Under the pieces are notes generated by a model. The model was not told where the DNA came from and did not search any database. It was given only the letters and a program-made list of their open reading frames with translations. The translations under genes were made by a program, and so were the position numbers. Shown here one piece after another: positions 1 to 12,900 of a stretch of DNA of 64,000 bases. Numbering within the stretch: the stretch's first letter is position 1; every line of letters starts with the position of its first letter. Source of the stretch: Tridacna crocea (taxonomy: Eukaryota > Mollusca > Bivalvia > Cardiida > Cardiidae); the NCBI GenBank assembly GCA_943736015.1, contig OX031059.1:46883159-46947158 (forward strand), given 5' to 3'.

Positions 1-430
1 ACTAGGTCCTTGTCACAAAAACAGGTCTTTGTTACATAATGTGGAATGGTTTAGTAGAAAAGTAAGAGCTGAAAAAAGTTCAAGGGAGATAATTCAGCAA
101 CAACTGCAGCAGGGTCATGAAAATTGCACATGCACAACTTCATATCTATAGGAAGACTGTGTGTAAAATTGAGTTCAGTACCTTTGAAAAAAGTTCAAGG
201 GGAAATAATTCAGCAACAACTGCAGCAGGGTCATGAAAATTGCACATGCACAACATATATATATATAGGAAGACTGTGTGTAAAATTGAGTTCAGTACCA
301 AAAGTGTTTGAGTATTTTTGCTGCCAAATTTGTATCTACAGACAGACGACAGAGGAACCAACAGACAGACAGCCATGGTGATTTCAGTATACTCTCCTCC
401 CCCTTCACTTTGTTGTGAGGGGGTATAACT
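1..430. repeat. Dispersed repeat with a ~115-bp internal direct duplication
   Basis: The blocks at about 72-183 and 187-300 are near copies ('ttcaaggg', 'caacaactgcagcagggtc', 'aggaagactgtgtgtaa'), followed by a 'gacagac' tract and 'gagggggtata'. The same kind of ending occurs at 22800-22915, 27719-27790 and 60895-60960, so this is a family of dispersed elements. The two open frames over it are products of the repeat. Confidence 0.7.
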
Positions 431-439
431 AAAAACACT

Positions 440-780
440 ATGAGCCAAACCTTACAGTACTTGGCTATAGATTTCAAACTAGAAGACATACAAATTTTTT
501 TCAATTAAATCCTCAAGAAAGTTATGACCTAGGGCAAGCTATTTTTTACAGCAAAGCTATTATTATTTGATTCCTGGTGGACGTCCAGAATAAAAAGTGC
601 AATACCAAATAATACAGGTCTAGAATTCAGCCAGTGGAGCTAAAAAAATGAGAAATTATAACTTTTATCAAAATCTTTAAAAGGACTTATTAGTAGCAGA
701 ATCTACTCTCTTAAAAATATTTACAATTACTTTTGAAAATCATAAACAAAAAATTGCCAAATCCTTTCTATCCAAATAAA
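440..780. other. Intron or region left of exon 25, nothing recognised
   Basis: AT-rich sequence without an open frame matching the missing SMC6 C-terminus. The final SMC6 exon was looked for here and not found. Confidence 0.5.
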
Positions 781-814
781 TAACAGACCACTCTGGGACC
801 AAGATAAGCTTTAC

Positions 815-912
815 CTCATATCCAAAGGTGACAGAAAGATAAACTGTCTGTCCAGCTGCTCTCGTGCTGTTTTCATCATCATCTCCATGCTGATTCTTCT
901 GTTTACCATGTC
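815..912 (-). CDS. SMC6: SMC6 exon 25 (C-terminal head, last exon in window)
   Basis: Codes residues 1026-1057: [20 protein letters not shown] then [12 protein letters not shown]. It matches D.VNRR........A....RQFI.LTP.. in the family, the part after Walker B with the switch region. Acceptor ATTTGTAG, donor AG|GTAAAGC, phase 2. The remaining exon lies left of the window. Confidence 0.95.
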
Positions 913-3900
913 CTACAAATGTATACATTTACGTAATCATGTTAAACTTTTCACTCATTACCAAACAACAAACTCATAACCAAATAACAAAATTTTAGGT
1001 TTGTCCAAATCGAAAGCATTTGCAGATGACAAAATAAAAGTGAATGAAAACTGAAATTTGTTTTGTGAAGGGTATAAAACATTGTGAGAAAAGGAGAAAA
1101 TGCTGGTTACCAGCATTTTCTCCTTTTCCTACTATGGTTTCAAAAGGCTTCTTTCTCAGGGACATCAAAAGTAGGGGTTATGTGGTAATGGGTTAACAAG
1201 CTTAGCTTACACCATGCAGAAAAATGACTCCCCAGGGAATTAAAATACAATTTACGTTCTACATTGAAACACTCTTTTTTCCATATAGGCCCACAAGTTT
1301 TGATAAAGTGTAAAAATTTTTTTTGGTGAAGACTTAAAGTAGTTTGGGTAGTTTTAAGAGCCATTACATTACAAAAAACAAGCTTTATGGGATGCACAGA
1401 TAATGGCAGAAAAAAAGAAACTGTACAGGTTCCATAAAAAAGAAATAAAAAAAAGCGAGTTCAACACCACAGTGGAAGTTATTATGAACAGAAACAAGGA
1501 CATTTCATATGAATGCTAATCCTTAGCTACAGATACTTTTTCAGCGAAAATTCTAGGTAAAAAAGGGTTAAGTTTTTAAATTAAAATTACTGCTCCCTGT
1601 TCAAATTAGTATTGAAAACTTGTAAATGGCATTGGCTTTTTTTCTTCCAGTTTTCCCTATGCAGTCAAATACAGGGATGCAAATTATTGGGTTTTTAAAG
1701 GGCTAAGATAGGCCCCTATTTATTCCCAAGATAGAAATACAATCTAACCATGAAAATATCAAATTCATCCAGACATCTGAATGGAGATTCCACAGCATCC
1801 CACAATGCCAGGATAAAGCATATTGTTGAAAACGACCTCTCACCACCTGATAATGCACGCAAGTCCACGGCTCCCTCTGTTTGTCCTGAGGTCTGGGGCT
1901 GAACCTAGAAAGTAAAGTCATGTGACTAATATAGTTTCAACTTGTTAATGAATAACATTATTTTTGAGGGAGTAAACATCCCCGTTCACGCCTTGTGCTC
2001 ATAGGTGAACAACAGGATTTTGTCTTGTGAATACAAGCACTTTACCATCCCATCTTTTGATGTATAAACATGCTGTTTACATTTATAAAGCATCCCAGAT
2101 ACTTGAAAGTCCTCAAGAAATATGACAACTGATGTACTGTTTTCTGACACTCTCTTTGCTGTATGATATCATATAATGATATATTTACTTCCTTTTTCGC
2201 CCTTCTGTCCATGAACTGCAGATAGAAGGAAAGATCACAGTCTACAAATAAGAAGAAAAAAAATGAGTATTTGGATCATAAATTGTTCCCTTTCGTCTTG
2301 TATAAGATGATAGATAATTCAACAGGAAGTGAACAGCTACAGAAAGCAACTTCATATGACTACCACTTTAGCAAACATGTTCAAACTTAATATGAAGGGT
2401 AAAAAACTCAGAGATGCATACCTAAAGAGGCATATGGGTCACACAATAGCTATTCTTTTCAGATTTCTCATAAATTTTAAATATATTTAGAAAAAAAAAA
2501 GTAGCTAGAAATGAGTCACCCACACAGAAAACCATATATATTTTTTTCCCATGGATTGATGAGTTATTTCAACAGGATTTATTCCTCTCACTGCTGACCA
2601 TTGTTTTGAAGATATTCATGTGGGAAAGCAGCCAGTGGCTTGGCAGGAAAAAACAGTAAAAAAGACTCCAGAAAAGCATGGACTGGTGCACTGATGGCTG
2701 TGACATAACTGACATAGTGTTGAAAATAGCATTGAACACCATGCAATCAACCAAAGGATAAGTAAGGGAGATAACTCATACACTCTGGTCAGAGTTATCT
2801 TTATATATCATAACATTCCTATTTCAAGTTTGTGGTATTTCTGCTAATTAAGAATCAAAATGACTCATATGGTTGGAGATTTTATCAAAAGAGGATCACC
2901 ACTGAAAATAGATGGAGTGAGCCAGATCTACAATTCTAAACTGCATATTTCCTTCTTGATGTCCAATGCACTCCTACTCTTTATTATCAATATATATCTT
3001 AACTGGTAGAGGAGGTTTGACCTTAAAAAGAAATTCAACAGCCATAGGAGATAACTCAAAAATAGAGTTTAGTTGTTTTCTTGTATGTGACATACTTAGT
3101 TAACAACCTTTGCTGTTTGAATTATCATAAAACTATATCAACATGTTAAAAGGATTATGACATGCACAAAAATTTATCAGCTATAGGAAATTACAGAATT
3201 TCAATGATCCTATGCACATGTTGAAAATACTGTTGGAAAGAATGTCTAAAATGTTATCATGTGATAAAGGGTTAAACTATTTGCTTACACTTAAATCAAG
3301 CACTTCTCTTTGATGGTCAAAAGATATTTTGCCAGTGTAACCTCTATTATCCAGTAGGATAAGAAAGAAATATTTGACCCGTAGTCCAATCATTCGTCGG
3401 AATTCTTTGTATCTCTCAAGTCTGCCTGCCACTGTTGTATCTAAATTCTGCGAGTAAACAAGAGAAAATTTATGGCAACAAATAGAGTTTTATGAAATAT
3501 TTATTGTTCTTTATCAAAGGTAATATTGCGATTATTCATTATAGCACCCACAACATAGTATGTGTGAAGACTTAATGATACTGGAATGAGAATATCACAA
3601 CTTAAGAGGCACTCCTAAAATAATTATTAGGTTTGTAACTATTTTTCAAAGACTGATGTATGGGTTATCAATGCTACAGGTTTTGATGGTTGTCAAAGAA
3701 CTATTATCAATCTAAATAACATAGCATCAGATGCTAAATTATTAGATTTTTCCATATTGAAAGCATTTGCATGAAACAAATGTTACACAAGGGACTAGAT
3801 CTATATTTGACAGATTAGAGAGCAGTGTGGGGCAAGGAAAAACAAGGTTACAAGCATTTTCTACTTTTCTCAGTATCTCAATCAAAAAACCCTTTTCCTG

Positions 3901-6900
3901 CACACTCAGCTCATCTGGCCAAGATCAACCTGAGCAAATTGTCTGCTGGAGAAATATCTGAACTCTTTATTATCTATCAAATTTTAACTCCACAAATTTT
4001 ACTCTAACAAGTTTGACAATACCTTGATAAAGCTCTTTAATTGAGAGACTTCTTTTTTAATTCTGAAGTAAGAGTCTTTCTTTTCCCGATAGTTCCTTGT
4101 AATCTCCTCTGGATCTCCTCGACTACAAAACGTAAAATTAAAACTTAGCAAAAATACACATATAAACAATCCTTTTTTTTCAAATTGTAAAATCCATTTC
4201 TTTAACCCAAGCCCATAATTAAGATTTTGAACTCACCCAAATTGAAAGAATTATATCAATATATTAAGTGTGGCTTAAATAAAGAATATATTTAGGGCAT
4301 GGAAGAAAACCTAGTGGGATAAGGATTAAAGCTGGCCACCAGCATATTCTTATCTCACAACTAATCAAGAGCCTTCTTTTCAGGATCTTTGCGGGTGAAA
4401 GGACTAGTAATATCTGTTGTCGATACTCATTAAATATCCAAGAGTAATTCTGGGAAGTGTTAACAACATAGGTATAGCGGCCATACAAAGTTGGAATTTC
4501 ATAGAATTTGATAGTAAGCCTGTCTGATCTGGACAATGCTATCAAATTTTCCATGTATTTTGCAGGATAATATCGTATTTGTAAATTATCTTGCATCATG
4601 AAAGGTTCTCTTAACACATTACCATACAATCCTTACTTTTGACGACCCTGAGAAAGAAGCCTTTAGAAAACATTGTGGGAAAAGGAGAAAATGCTGGTAA
4701 CTAGCATTTTCTCCTTTTCCCACAATGTTTTCTACCCTTCACAAAAGAAATTTCAAATTTTCAGTCACTTTTATCTTGTCCTCTGCAAATGCTTTCGATT
4801 TGGACAAGCCTAAAATATTGTCGTTTGGTAATGAGTTAATATAAAGCCATCATTTGAGCCACATATTATTCTTACTGTCTGCAAAAGCTTTTGCTATGGA
4901 CATCACTGAAATTTAGTTGTTGGTACAAAAAGGCAAAAAAAAACCACTATGAATTTTAAAAAGGATTCAAAACTGCATGAGCAGCAAACTTTTTGTTTTG
5001 CTTGAATACTAACTTGTGTGAATTGATTGAATTTGCGTTGCCACCGGTTGCCCATATGGGTGATGCCTCCTGAAGGCTGTTAGTATTGTTACAGGGGATA
5101 GAGCAGATACAGGACGAAACCCATTCTTTAACGCTTTGGGTGTATAGCACCGTCAAACAGGACCTCAGTTTAATGTCTCATCCAAAAGACTATTAGTAAT
5201 TTTAGATGGCCAGCCATGGGGATCGAATCCACATCCTCATGATCACCAGTCCTACACTCTACCAACTGAGCTATACAGACAGGCCAACTTGAGTGAAACT
5301 GCCAGGACACCATTTTAAAAGCTTGTATCATCAAGAAAATATATTCTATGCATAGTTCAAAATAATTCAGTCACATAATGTCATTAGCTTACTCATGTAT
5401 GTCCTTGCTTTCACTAGTACAAGGCATGAGCTATGAAGTGTCTTGCGAAAGAACTTCCCTAGTAAACAGAGTGCCTCAAGTGGGAATCAAAGCCCAGATT
5501 TACATGTTTAAAACCCTGTATGTTCAACACTGAACCAATCAGGACCACTTAACTTAACAACATAATTTTAGGTTTGTCCAAAACGAAACCATTTGCCAAT
5601 GACAAAATAAAAGTGACTGAAAATTTGGAATTTGTTATATGAAGAGTAGAAAACATTGTGAGAAAAGGAGAAAATGCTGGTTACCAGAATTTTCTCCTTT
5701 CCCAGAATGTTTTCTAAAGGCTTCTTTCTCAGGGTGGTTACCAGCATTTTCTACTTTTCCCACAATGTTTTCTAAAGGCTTCTTTCTCAGGGTCATTAGA
5801 AGTCAGGATTGTGGTAGAGGTTAAGAGTTTACATATAACTTTCTACCACCCATTGTACTGTATAGCAAGTCAGAAAAAGAGCTTACTGTTTTTCTTCATT
5901 CTTGATCTGTCTTGTAATCTGGTTAATCTCACTTTCCAGATTCTGAGGACTTCTTCTTGTGCTTACTCGTTCCTCATGTATCTGCTTGGCTTTACAAATA
6001 TCACTCTGAAAGTAGTTTTCTTACGAGTTAAATCTTTACCATGATAAAATTTGAGACTTACCCATATCTAAGATGTTTAGATTCCAGAACAGAATTTGTC
6101 TTTGAAAGGGGAATAAGTATCATTGCAACAAAGTGTAAATTCAGGTTTTCAGCAATTTCTCAGTCCCAACAATGTTTTCAATGCATTCTTCTCCAGGACT
6201 GTAAAAGTATAGGTTGGTTTAGAAATGGTGCTGTTTCAGACAGAAATATCAATGGAAAGCCATGACTAAACCTTTTCCTCTAACATAACATGTCAATAGT
6301 TAGCACAGGGTAGGTAATATGAAGTTAAAAAATAAACTTTACCTCTATATCTTTCTTGTATTTCTCTATCTTTTCTTTTTGCTCCTTGATCTTCTTTTCA
6401 AGCTCTTTCAGCTTCGCTTCATAATGTTTTTTGGCACTTTTCTTTGTCTCTATTTCATTATCGATATTACTTACTTCTTCCTACAAATTTAAAGATGGGA
6501 AATCATGTTAGTTACCACATTTCTCCATGTTTATATACAAATGCAATTTTTTGACTTGCTCATATGAACATGAAAAGTCCCCAACAAATGCACAGCTGAA
6601 ATACAAACTGCACCTGGCGAGATTCAAACCCGTGCAGAAAAGATCCTCATTTATTGAGGCTAAAAAGACCAACACCTTAACCAAACGACAAAATTTTTGG
6701 ACTGGTCCAAATTCAGACCATTTGCAGAAGGCAAAATAAATTTTACTGAAAAGTTAAAATTGGCTATGGGAAGGGTAGAAAACATTGTGGAAAAAGGAGA
6801 AAATGCTGGTTATCAGCATTTTCTCCTTTTCCCACATTGTTTTCAAAAGGCTTCTTTCTCACGGTCATTAAAAGTCGGGATTGTGTGGTATAGAGTCAAC

Positions 6901-9900
6901 CACTGTGCTAAAAAGATTTCTCCCCAACGCAGTTGTTAAGTATTAGTTCTATATAAGGGATGAAGCTATACAGTAAGGAAGCAAAGATTACACAACTCCC
7001 CTCCTGAATGTCATTATTTTGATCACAGATGACAGAAAGCCTTACTAGGAAGTGAGTTTAAAATTTAGACAACAAATGGCTCAATGGTCAATCCCGACCA
7101 AGCCCCCAACATTGTATTGCGGAATTCATGTGCCATGTCAGAATAAATGATGTCCTACACTTTATTTATTTGTGTGAATTGTGTTTTGGGCCAGTGACCT
7201 ACATATCCCATGCAATAAACCATAAAACAATGATATCCAACTGTTAGAAAAGCTAATGCCCATGATCTATCAGGGTCTGTGATGGCCAAACGGATCAGGA
7301 GCTTTTTAGAATTGCAAGAACAGCTATCTGAATGGCTGAGACAGAGCTATCTGAATGGCTGAGACAGAGCATGTCTGCCAATCAAACTTTTAGAGTTAAA
7401 ATCTGAACAGAACTGGAGCCAGAATGGTTGATAAATATAGCCTTTAACAACATTGCATGCAGACAAAGGTTTGATATTTACAAGTACATGTAATGGGTGA
7501 ACTGTTCTTTGGCAAGGCCCTTTTTCTTAGTCTTAACCTCAGAGAGCGTTAGATAAACGAAACAAATCCCATAACCAAACAAGTATCATTTCCATCACAC
7601 CAGTATATGACAGCTTTTAAAATATAGCTTTTCACTGCTTGTTACTTTTAATTGTTCAATTTCCCACCATGATTTTCCTATTCGTTAATGGAAAGGGTCA
7701 TGATTGCCTAGAATCACTCACCTATAATATCAGAAATTCGTAAGCTGCATCTATTATTCATGTGAATGTTTGTCCCCTTTGGTTGAGACCAATGTTTGCC
7801 TCATGTCTATCAATTAATTAATGTTTATTAAGGTCTACTTTGCTGTTTTTTCTCCAATATTAAGCTCTAGATCTTCAGGTTTTGGGCAAAATTATCTTGA
7901 AAATTCTCCCCAAATAACTCCCTGTAAGACACCTGATTCCTGGTGTGGTACCATTTTTTATTTTGACCATTTCTCAAGACTTATTGAGAGTAGATGATGC
8001 AACAATATAGTTGTAAACCTTTTCTTATACCTTTATTGCCTCTGCTGCCTCCATCTTGGCTCTCATTTGAGCCTCTATCTCCTTACATTTGGTCTCAAGT
8101 TCTTTTTGTTTGTTTTCCTCTGTCTCAAAGACAGTGGCCTTGGCTGATAGCTGAGCTTCTTGATCTCTGAGTTGCACCTCCAGTACATGTATCTCCTCTT
8201 CCTGTGCAAATATTTAAACAGGATATTTTATGCAGGATAGACTAACAGTATCTGTAATTTGGCCCAATAACAACTTTCAAAGATTTTGGAAAGCTCTAAA
8301 ATGTAATGTGCTTTGTCAGATGCAAATACCAAAAGACAAAATTTTAGGTTTGTCCGAATCAACAAGTAACTAAAATAAAGCTAATCTTCCACTAGTCTGT
8401 TATGCAAATTTGCTTCTATCCATGTAACATATTTCTCCCTACATAACTCTGTGCGAGACATATAATAAATTCTTACTTCATGATTTTAGTGTTGTTGTTT
8501 CTAGCAGGGGACTTTTAACATTCAATAAGCAGCCCCTTGGGCTCAAGACAAAGATTGTGCTGTAGCATGTTCACCTTGTTTGCATTGGGTTTAACTTTAA
8601 CAGCTCTGATCATAACACAGTGCCGAGTGATGCACCCATGTATTCCAAGGCTTTCTCACATCAGTGCTAACACAACTTTCTTTCCACAACTACTGACTAC
8701 TTTTCTCACTTGAATCAGTGGTTAGAGGTGAAAATTCGCTGTAGAGAAAGTTCCCATGTCGTTCACAAGACAGCATATGTCTTGACTCTTTACCAGACCA
8801 CAGAAATTCATTTTCATCTATATCGCAGGCATTTGCAAGTGACAATTTATTTTTAACTCAAAAGTAGTTTGGCTTTCATAAGGTTTTATTAGGTAGAAAC
8901 CATTGTGGGAAAAAAGGAGAAAATGCTTAATTTGCAGCAGTTTTTTTTTTCTCTATGTCCCTCTATGCTTTCAAAAAACCTTCCCCAGGGTCATAAAATT
9001 TGCCAGAGGGTTAAATAAACTGGTAGTGTAACTTACATATGTTGCAACATCTACTGGTATTGGGTCTTCAATGCTTTTTAACTCATTTATTTTCTGAAAA
9101 AAAAAAAAATTCACAATTTTTTGGGTATAAACCAATTTACCTCAAATCATTTGTTATTCTTCAATTAAATGAATAAAAAAATCAGTTTACGGCTGAACCC
9201 ATACATGTAATCAAGCCTGAATTTATTTATTTTTTTATTTGCTGTATGGAGTAATTCTACACCTATAAGCGAAAGTAAATTTTCTCTGCATCCATATTCT
9301 AAAATACACATAAATATTTAAACCTGTAGCAGGCCAGTATCCTTTTGTACTTACATTATTTTCAACAATTTCTATTGCAGCCATTCATTCCCATGGCACT
9401 AAAATGTGTCCGATTACAGAAACAATATCCATCCAGTATTCTTCAGCTGTTTGGAAGTTTCAATCCTTGATTGTCAGTCAGAGGCAAGTGTTTTTATATC
9501 TTTCATGTTCTTTCTTTCCTCAAACAGTTCAGAAACACTCTGATTGTCTACATTAAAGCTTATTGTAATGCACAGAGATGTTACCAGATATGCTATACAC
9601 AATTATTGACACTTTATAACCAATTATGTAAGCTGCTTCTGTCACAGTATCAATGAAGCATCTGTCTGGAAAGCAGGTGATCTGTAAACAATTTATTCAA
9701 TGAGAATTATATGAATGATGGAAAATGATATCATTACCAGGGCAACTCCTCTTTTCTTTTCTCTTATTTTCATGAGGCTGGTCTCAGTCTGTCTTTCCTG
9801 TGTCATGTTACTGTTGATCTCTATCTGCACTTGATTCTTATCCTGTTTCAACTTGCCCAGTTTTTGTTGTAGGTGTTTCGTTTGATTATTAAGCTCTTCA

Positions 9901-12900
9901 ATGTGAGCTTCAACATTTGTTGTGAGTAGCTTTGGGCTGTCCTGATTACTAGAATAGTATCTAAATGTCGGGACACTCAAAACCTGGTCACCTTGCAGGG
10001 TAAATGCCTGAAATTGACACAAAGAATTCCAGATTATTCACACAGTTACTCATATATACAGTCAACCATGTTTTATTCTACCCTTTTAAAGACATAAAGC
10101 TCATTTGTACCAAATTCACATTTGTCTTCTGCATTTACTTTTTATTTGGAAAAGTCAACAATTTGTTGACAGGGGATGGTTAACCCTTTACCACACAATA
10201 ACAACTTTAAATGACCCTCAGAAAGAAGCCTTTTGAAAATATTGTGGAAAAAGGAGAAAATGCTGGTAACCATCATTTTGTCCTTTTACCACAATGTTTT
10301 CTCTTCTCAAACCAAATTTCAAATTTTCAGTCACATTTATTTCGTCATCTGCAAATGCTTTCAATTTGGACCAGTCTATATTTTCTGTCGTTTGGTAAAG
10401 AGTTAACTCGTTACCACACGAGAAAATTTTAGACTGGTCCAAATTGAAAGCATTTGCAGACGACAAATTAAAGGTGACTAAAAAATAGAAATTTGTTCTG
10501 GGAAGGGTAGAAAACACTGTGGGAAAAGGAGAAAATGCTGGTTACCAGCATTTTCTCCTTTTCCCATAGTGTTTTCAAAAGGCTTCTTTCTCAGGGGCGT
10601 CAGAAGTAGGGATTGTGTGGTAATGGGTTAAAACAGATTGCAACCACAACATATTTGATTTTTTGGAAGTAGATGTACATATTCACTATTTTGGACATAT
10701 TTCATGTCCTTCTCGGCTAGAGTTCAATGTTTTCCTTAGATATAATATGGCTTGCAACACGCGAAAAGGTGCATTCGGACATTTGCGTAAAGTGTCGTTT
10801 CGGATCAGCGTGTGCAGTCCGTACAGGCTAATCCGAAACGACACTTTCCGATTTTATGTGATTTTCTGTTTTACGCAAGTTCACTGTAGCACAAAATCTA
10901 ATGTAGCCGTAAAGTGCCGTCTCGGATTAGCCTGCGCGGACTGCGCAGGCTAATCCGGGACGACACTTTACGCAAATGTCCGAATGCACCTTTTGATGTG
11001 TTGCACTCCATATCAAAACTACCACAACAGGTTATGGTGCATTCTTAACCTTCTACAAGACAAACCTGTTTTAACATATCTGCACTTAAAGTCTTTGGAA
11101 AACACCTTGGGAAAAGAAGAAACTGGAAAAAATGTTCATCATTTTCATAAAATGTAAAATTTCATCTGCATACTCTTTCAATTAAGAGTCTAACATTTGT
11201 TGATTGGGAAAGGGTTAAGACATACAAGACTAAATTATAAGGAAATAACCATCGAACAGCTATGTAATATAAAGAATAGCAGAATAGGAAAAGTCACAGA
11301 CCTCTCTTCCATTGCGAGGAACTCCATGCCCGTTATCAGGATCCATTACTCTTCTAGCATCACGACCATCTTCTATCATCAAGATACACTCTATTGTTCT
11401 CTGGAAGGATGATCAGTTTAATCAGGGTTCCCACAACTTTCTGCTTGCAAAATTCCAGACTTTTTCCAGACTTTTTCCAGGATTTTTTTCAAAATTCAAG
11501 GTTTTTTCCAATAGAAAAACAGGAAATGCAAAACCTTTTGAAAACTACTTTCTTACATATATTCCTTGTTTTAATGAAAAATTAAGATTTAAAGAACATT
11601 CTAACTGCATCATAGTTATTTCATTTCTTTACTTGGCCAGTTAAAAAAACTACAAATGACCGAATATAGATTCAGATCAGCCTATCCATACAGGCAGTTT
11701 AATAAGGATCCATGCTGTTCACTTACAGTTCCTACAAGTAATGAAGTATTTGAAGGCAAATAGTATAGATCCTTATAAGACTACATACCGGTAACCAGGC
11801 AAATTGGGAACACAATAGGACCATGATGGTCCTATATCACTAACCTGAGTACAAAGCAGTAAAGGTCTACAGTGAAGATAAATACAGTAGATTCCGCTTA
11901 TTTGCAAGTCCTATTTGTCAGAGAAAATATTGCGAATAAGCGGTCGGCCCGATAATCCGATGGCTCTTTTCAGACCGGAAGTCAAACCAGAGTTGCAGAC
12001 GATCGTTTCGTTCTATTGACAGACGTTCAGCTCTTGCATCCCGATCATTTGATTAATGTTCATAATTTTTTTAAATATATGTTTTTCAAACTAAACAAGT
12101 TTTAAAAAATCGTTTGTTTGCTTATTTACCTATCAAGTGCACAAAGCACCAGAAACGATCCTGGGTGTTAGCCATAGTGGTGCTTCGTTTGACATAAAAT
12201 TCAACACAATTTTTTTGTCAACACAGGTTTCGACGCATATCTCCAGTTTACGGTTATCTAACATTTACTCCATGTGTACATGTACATTCTTACACATTAT
12301 GATCGTGTGCTGTGCACCTGTATAAACCCCGACTCGCCACCTGTTAGGTTGAATGGGTGGGTAAATTTTGGTTGACGTCATAGACTGATTGCCGTCCAGA
12401 CGATTCTATTTTAACGCATCAAAATAGGCCATACCATTCAAAGCAGACCGAGATAAGAAACGGTTTTCTGTGTTTTTCACAGTTTACATTCGGTACACCT
12501 TACTTTCACGCCTGTAGTCAAATTGTTTGTCACAAATTGGATTATCGACGAGACACTAACAAACAGTTAAGTTTTTTTCCCTCCCGTGTGTAATTATCTG
12601 ATCGGTGACAGGTTATTTTGATCGGTCTTTCTTGTAACGGGTAAAGTGCCGAATTCGTCTGCAGTTGCTTTCGGGGAGCGTAGATAAAGATCGGACTGCA
12701 CAGAATGTGTAGTCTGATCATAGAACGTCTATGTTCGTTTTTTTTTTTTTTCCCGAGACAAGATTTAAGTACATGTAGTCATCTTTTCGCCATTTTTCCG
12801 GCCCTAAAATTACCATTTTATTAACCAGTGCTCTTGGTGGTGGATGTACAGCCTGGTACCCGAAATCTCCAGTAACCGTCCAATAGTTTGAAAATCGGCA

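Noticed and set aside
1-780. Final SMC6 exon
   Set aside because: No minus-strand segment here begins in the right phase and encodes a sequence like the SMC6 C-terminus.
10211-10517. Open frames of 73 and 99 codons on opposite strands
   Set aside because: They are translations of two joined palindromic elements. The same peptide fragments (for example [12 protein letters not shown]) recur in every copy.
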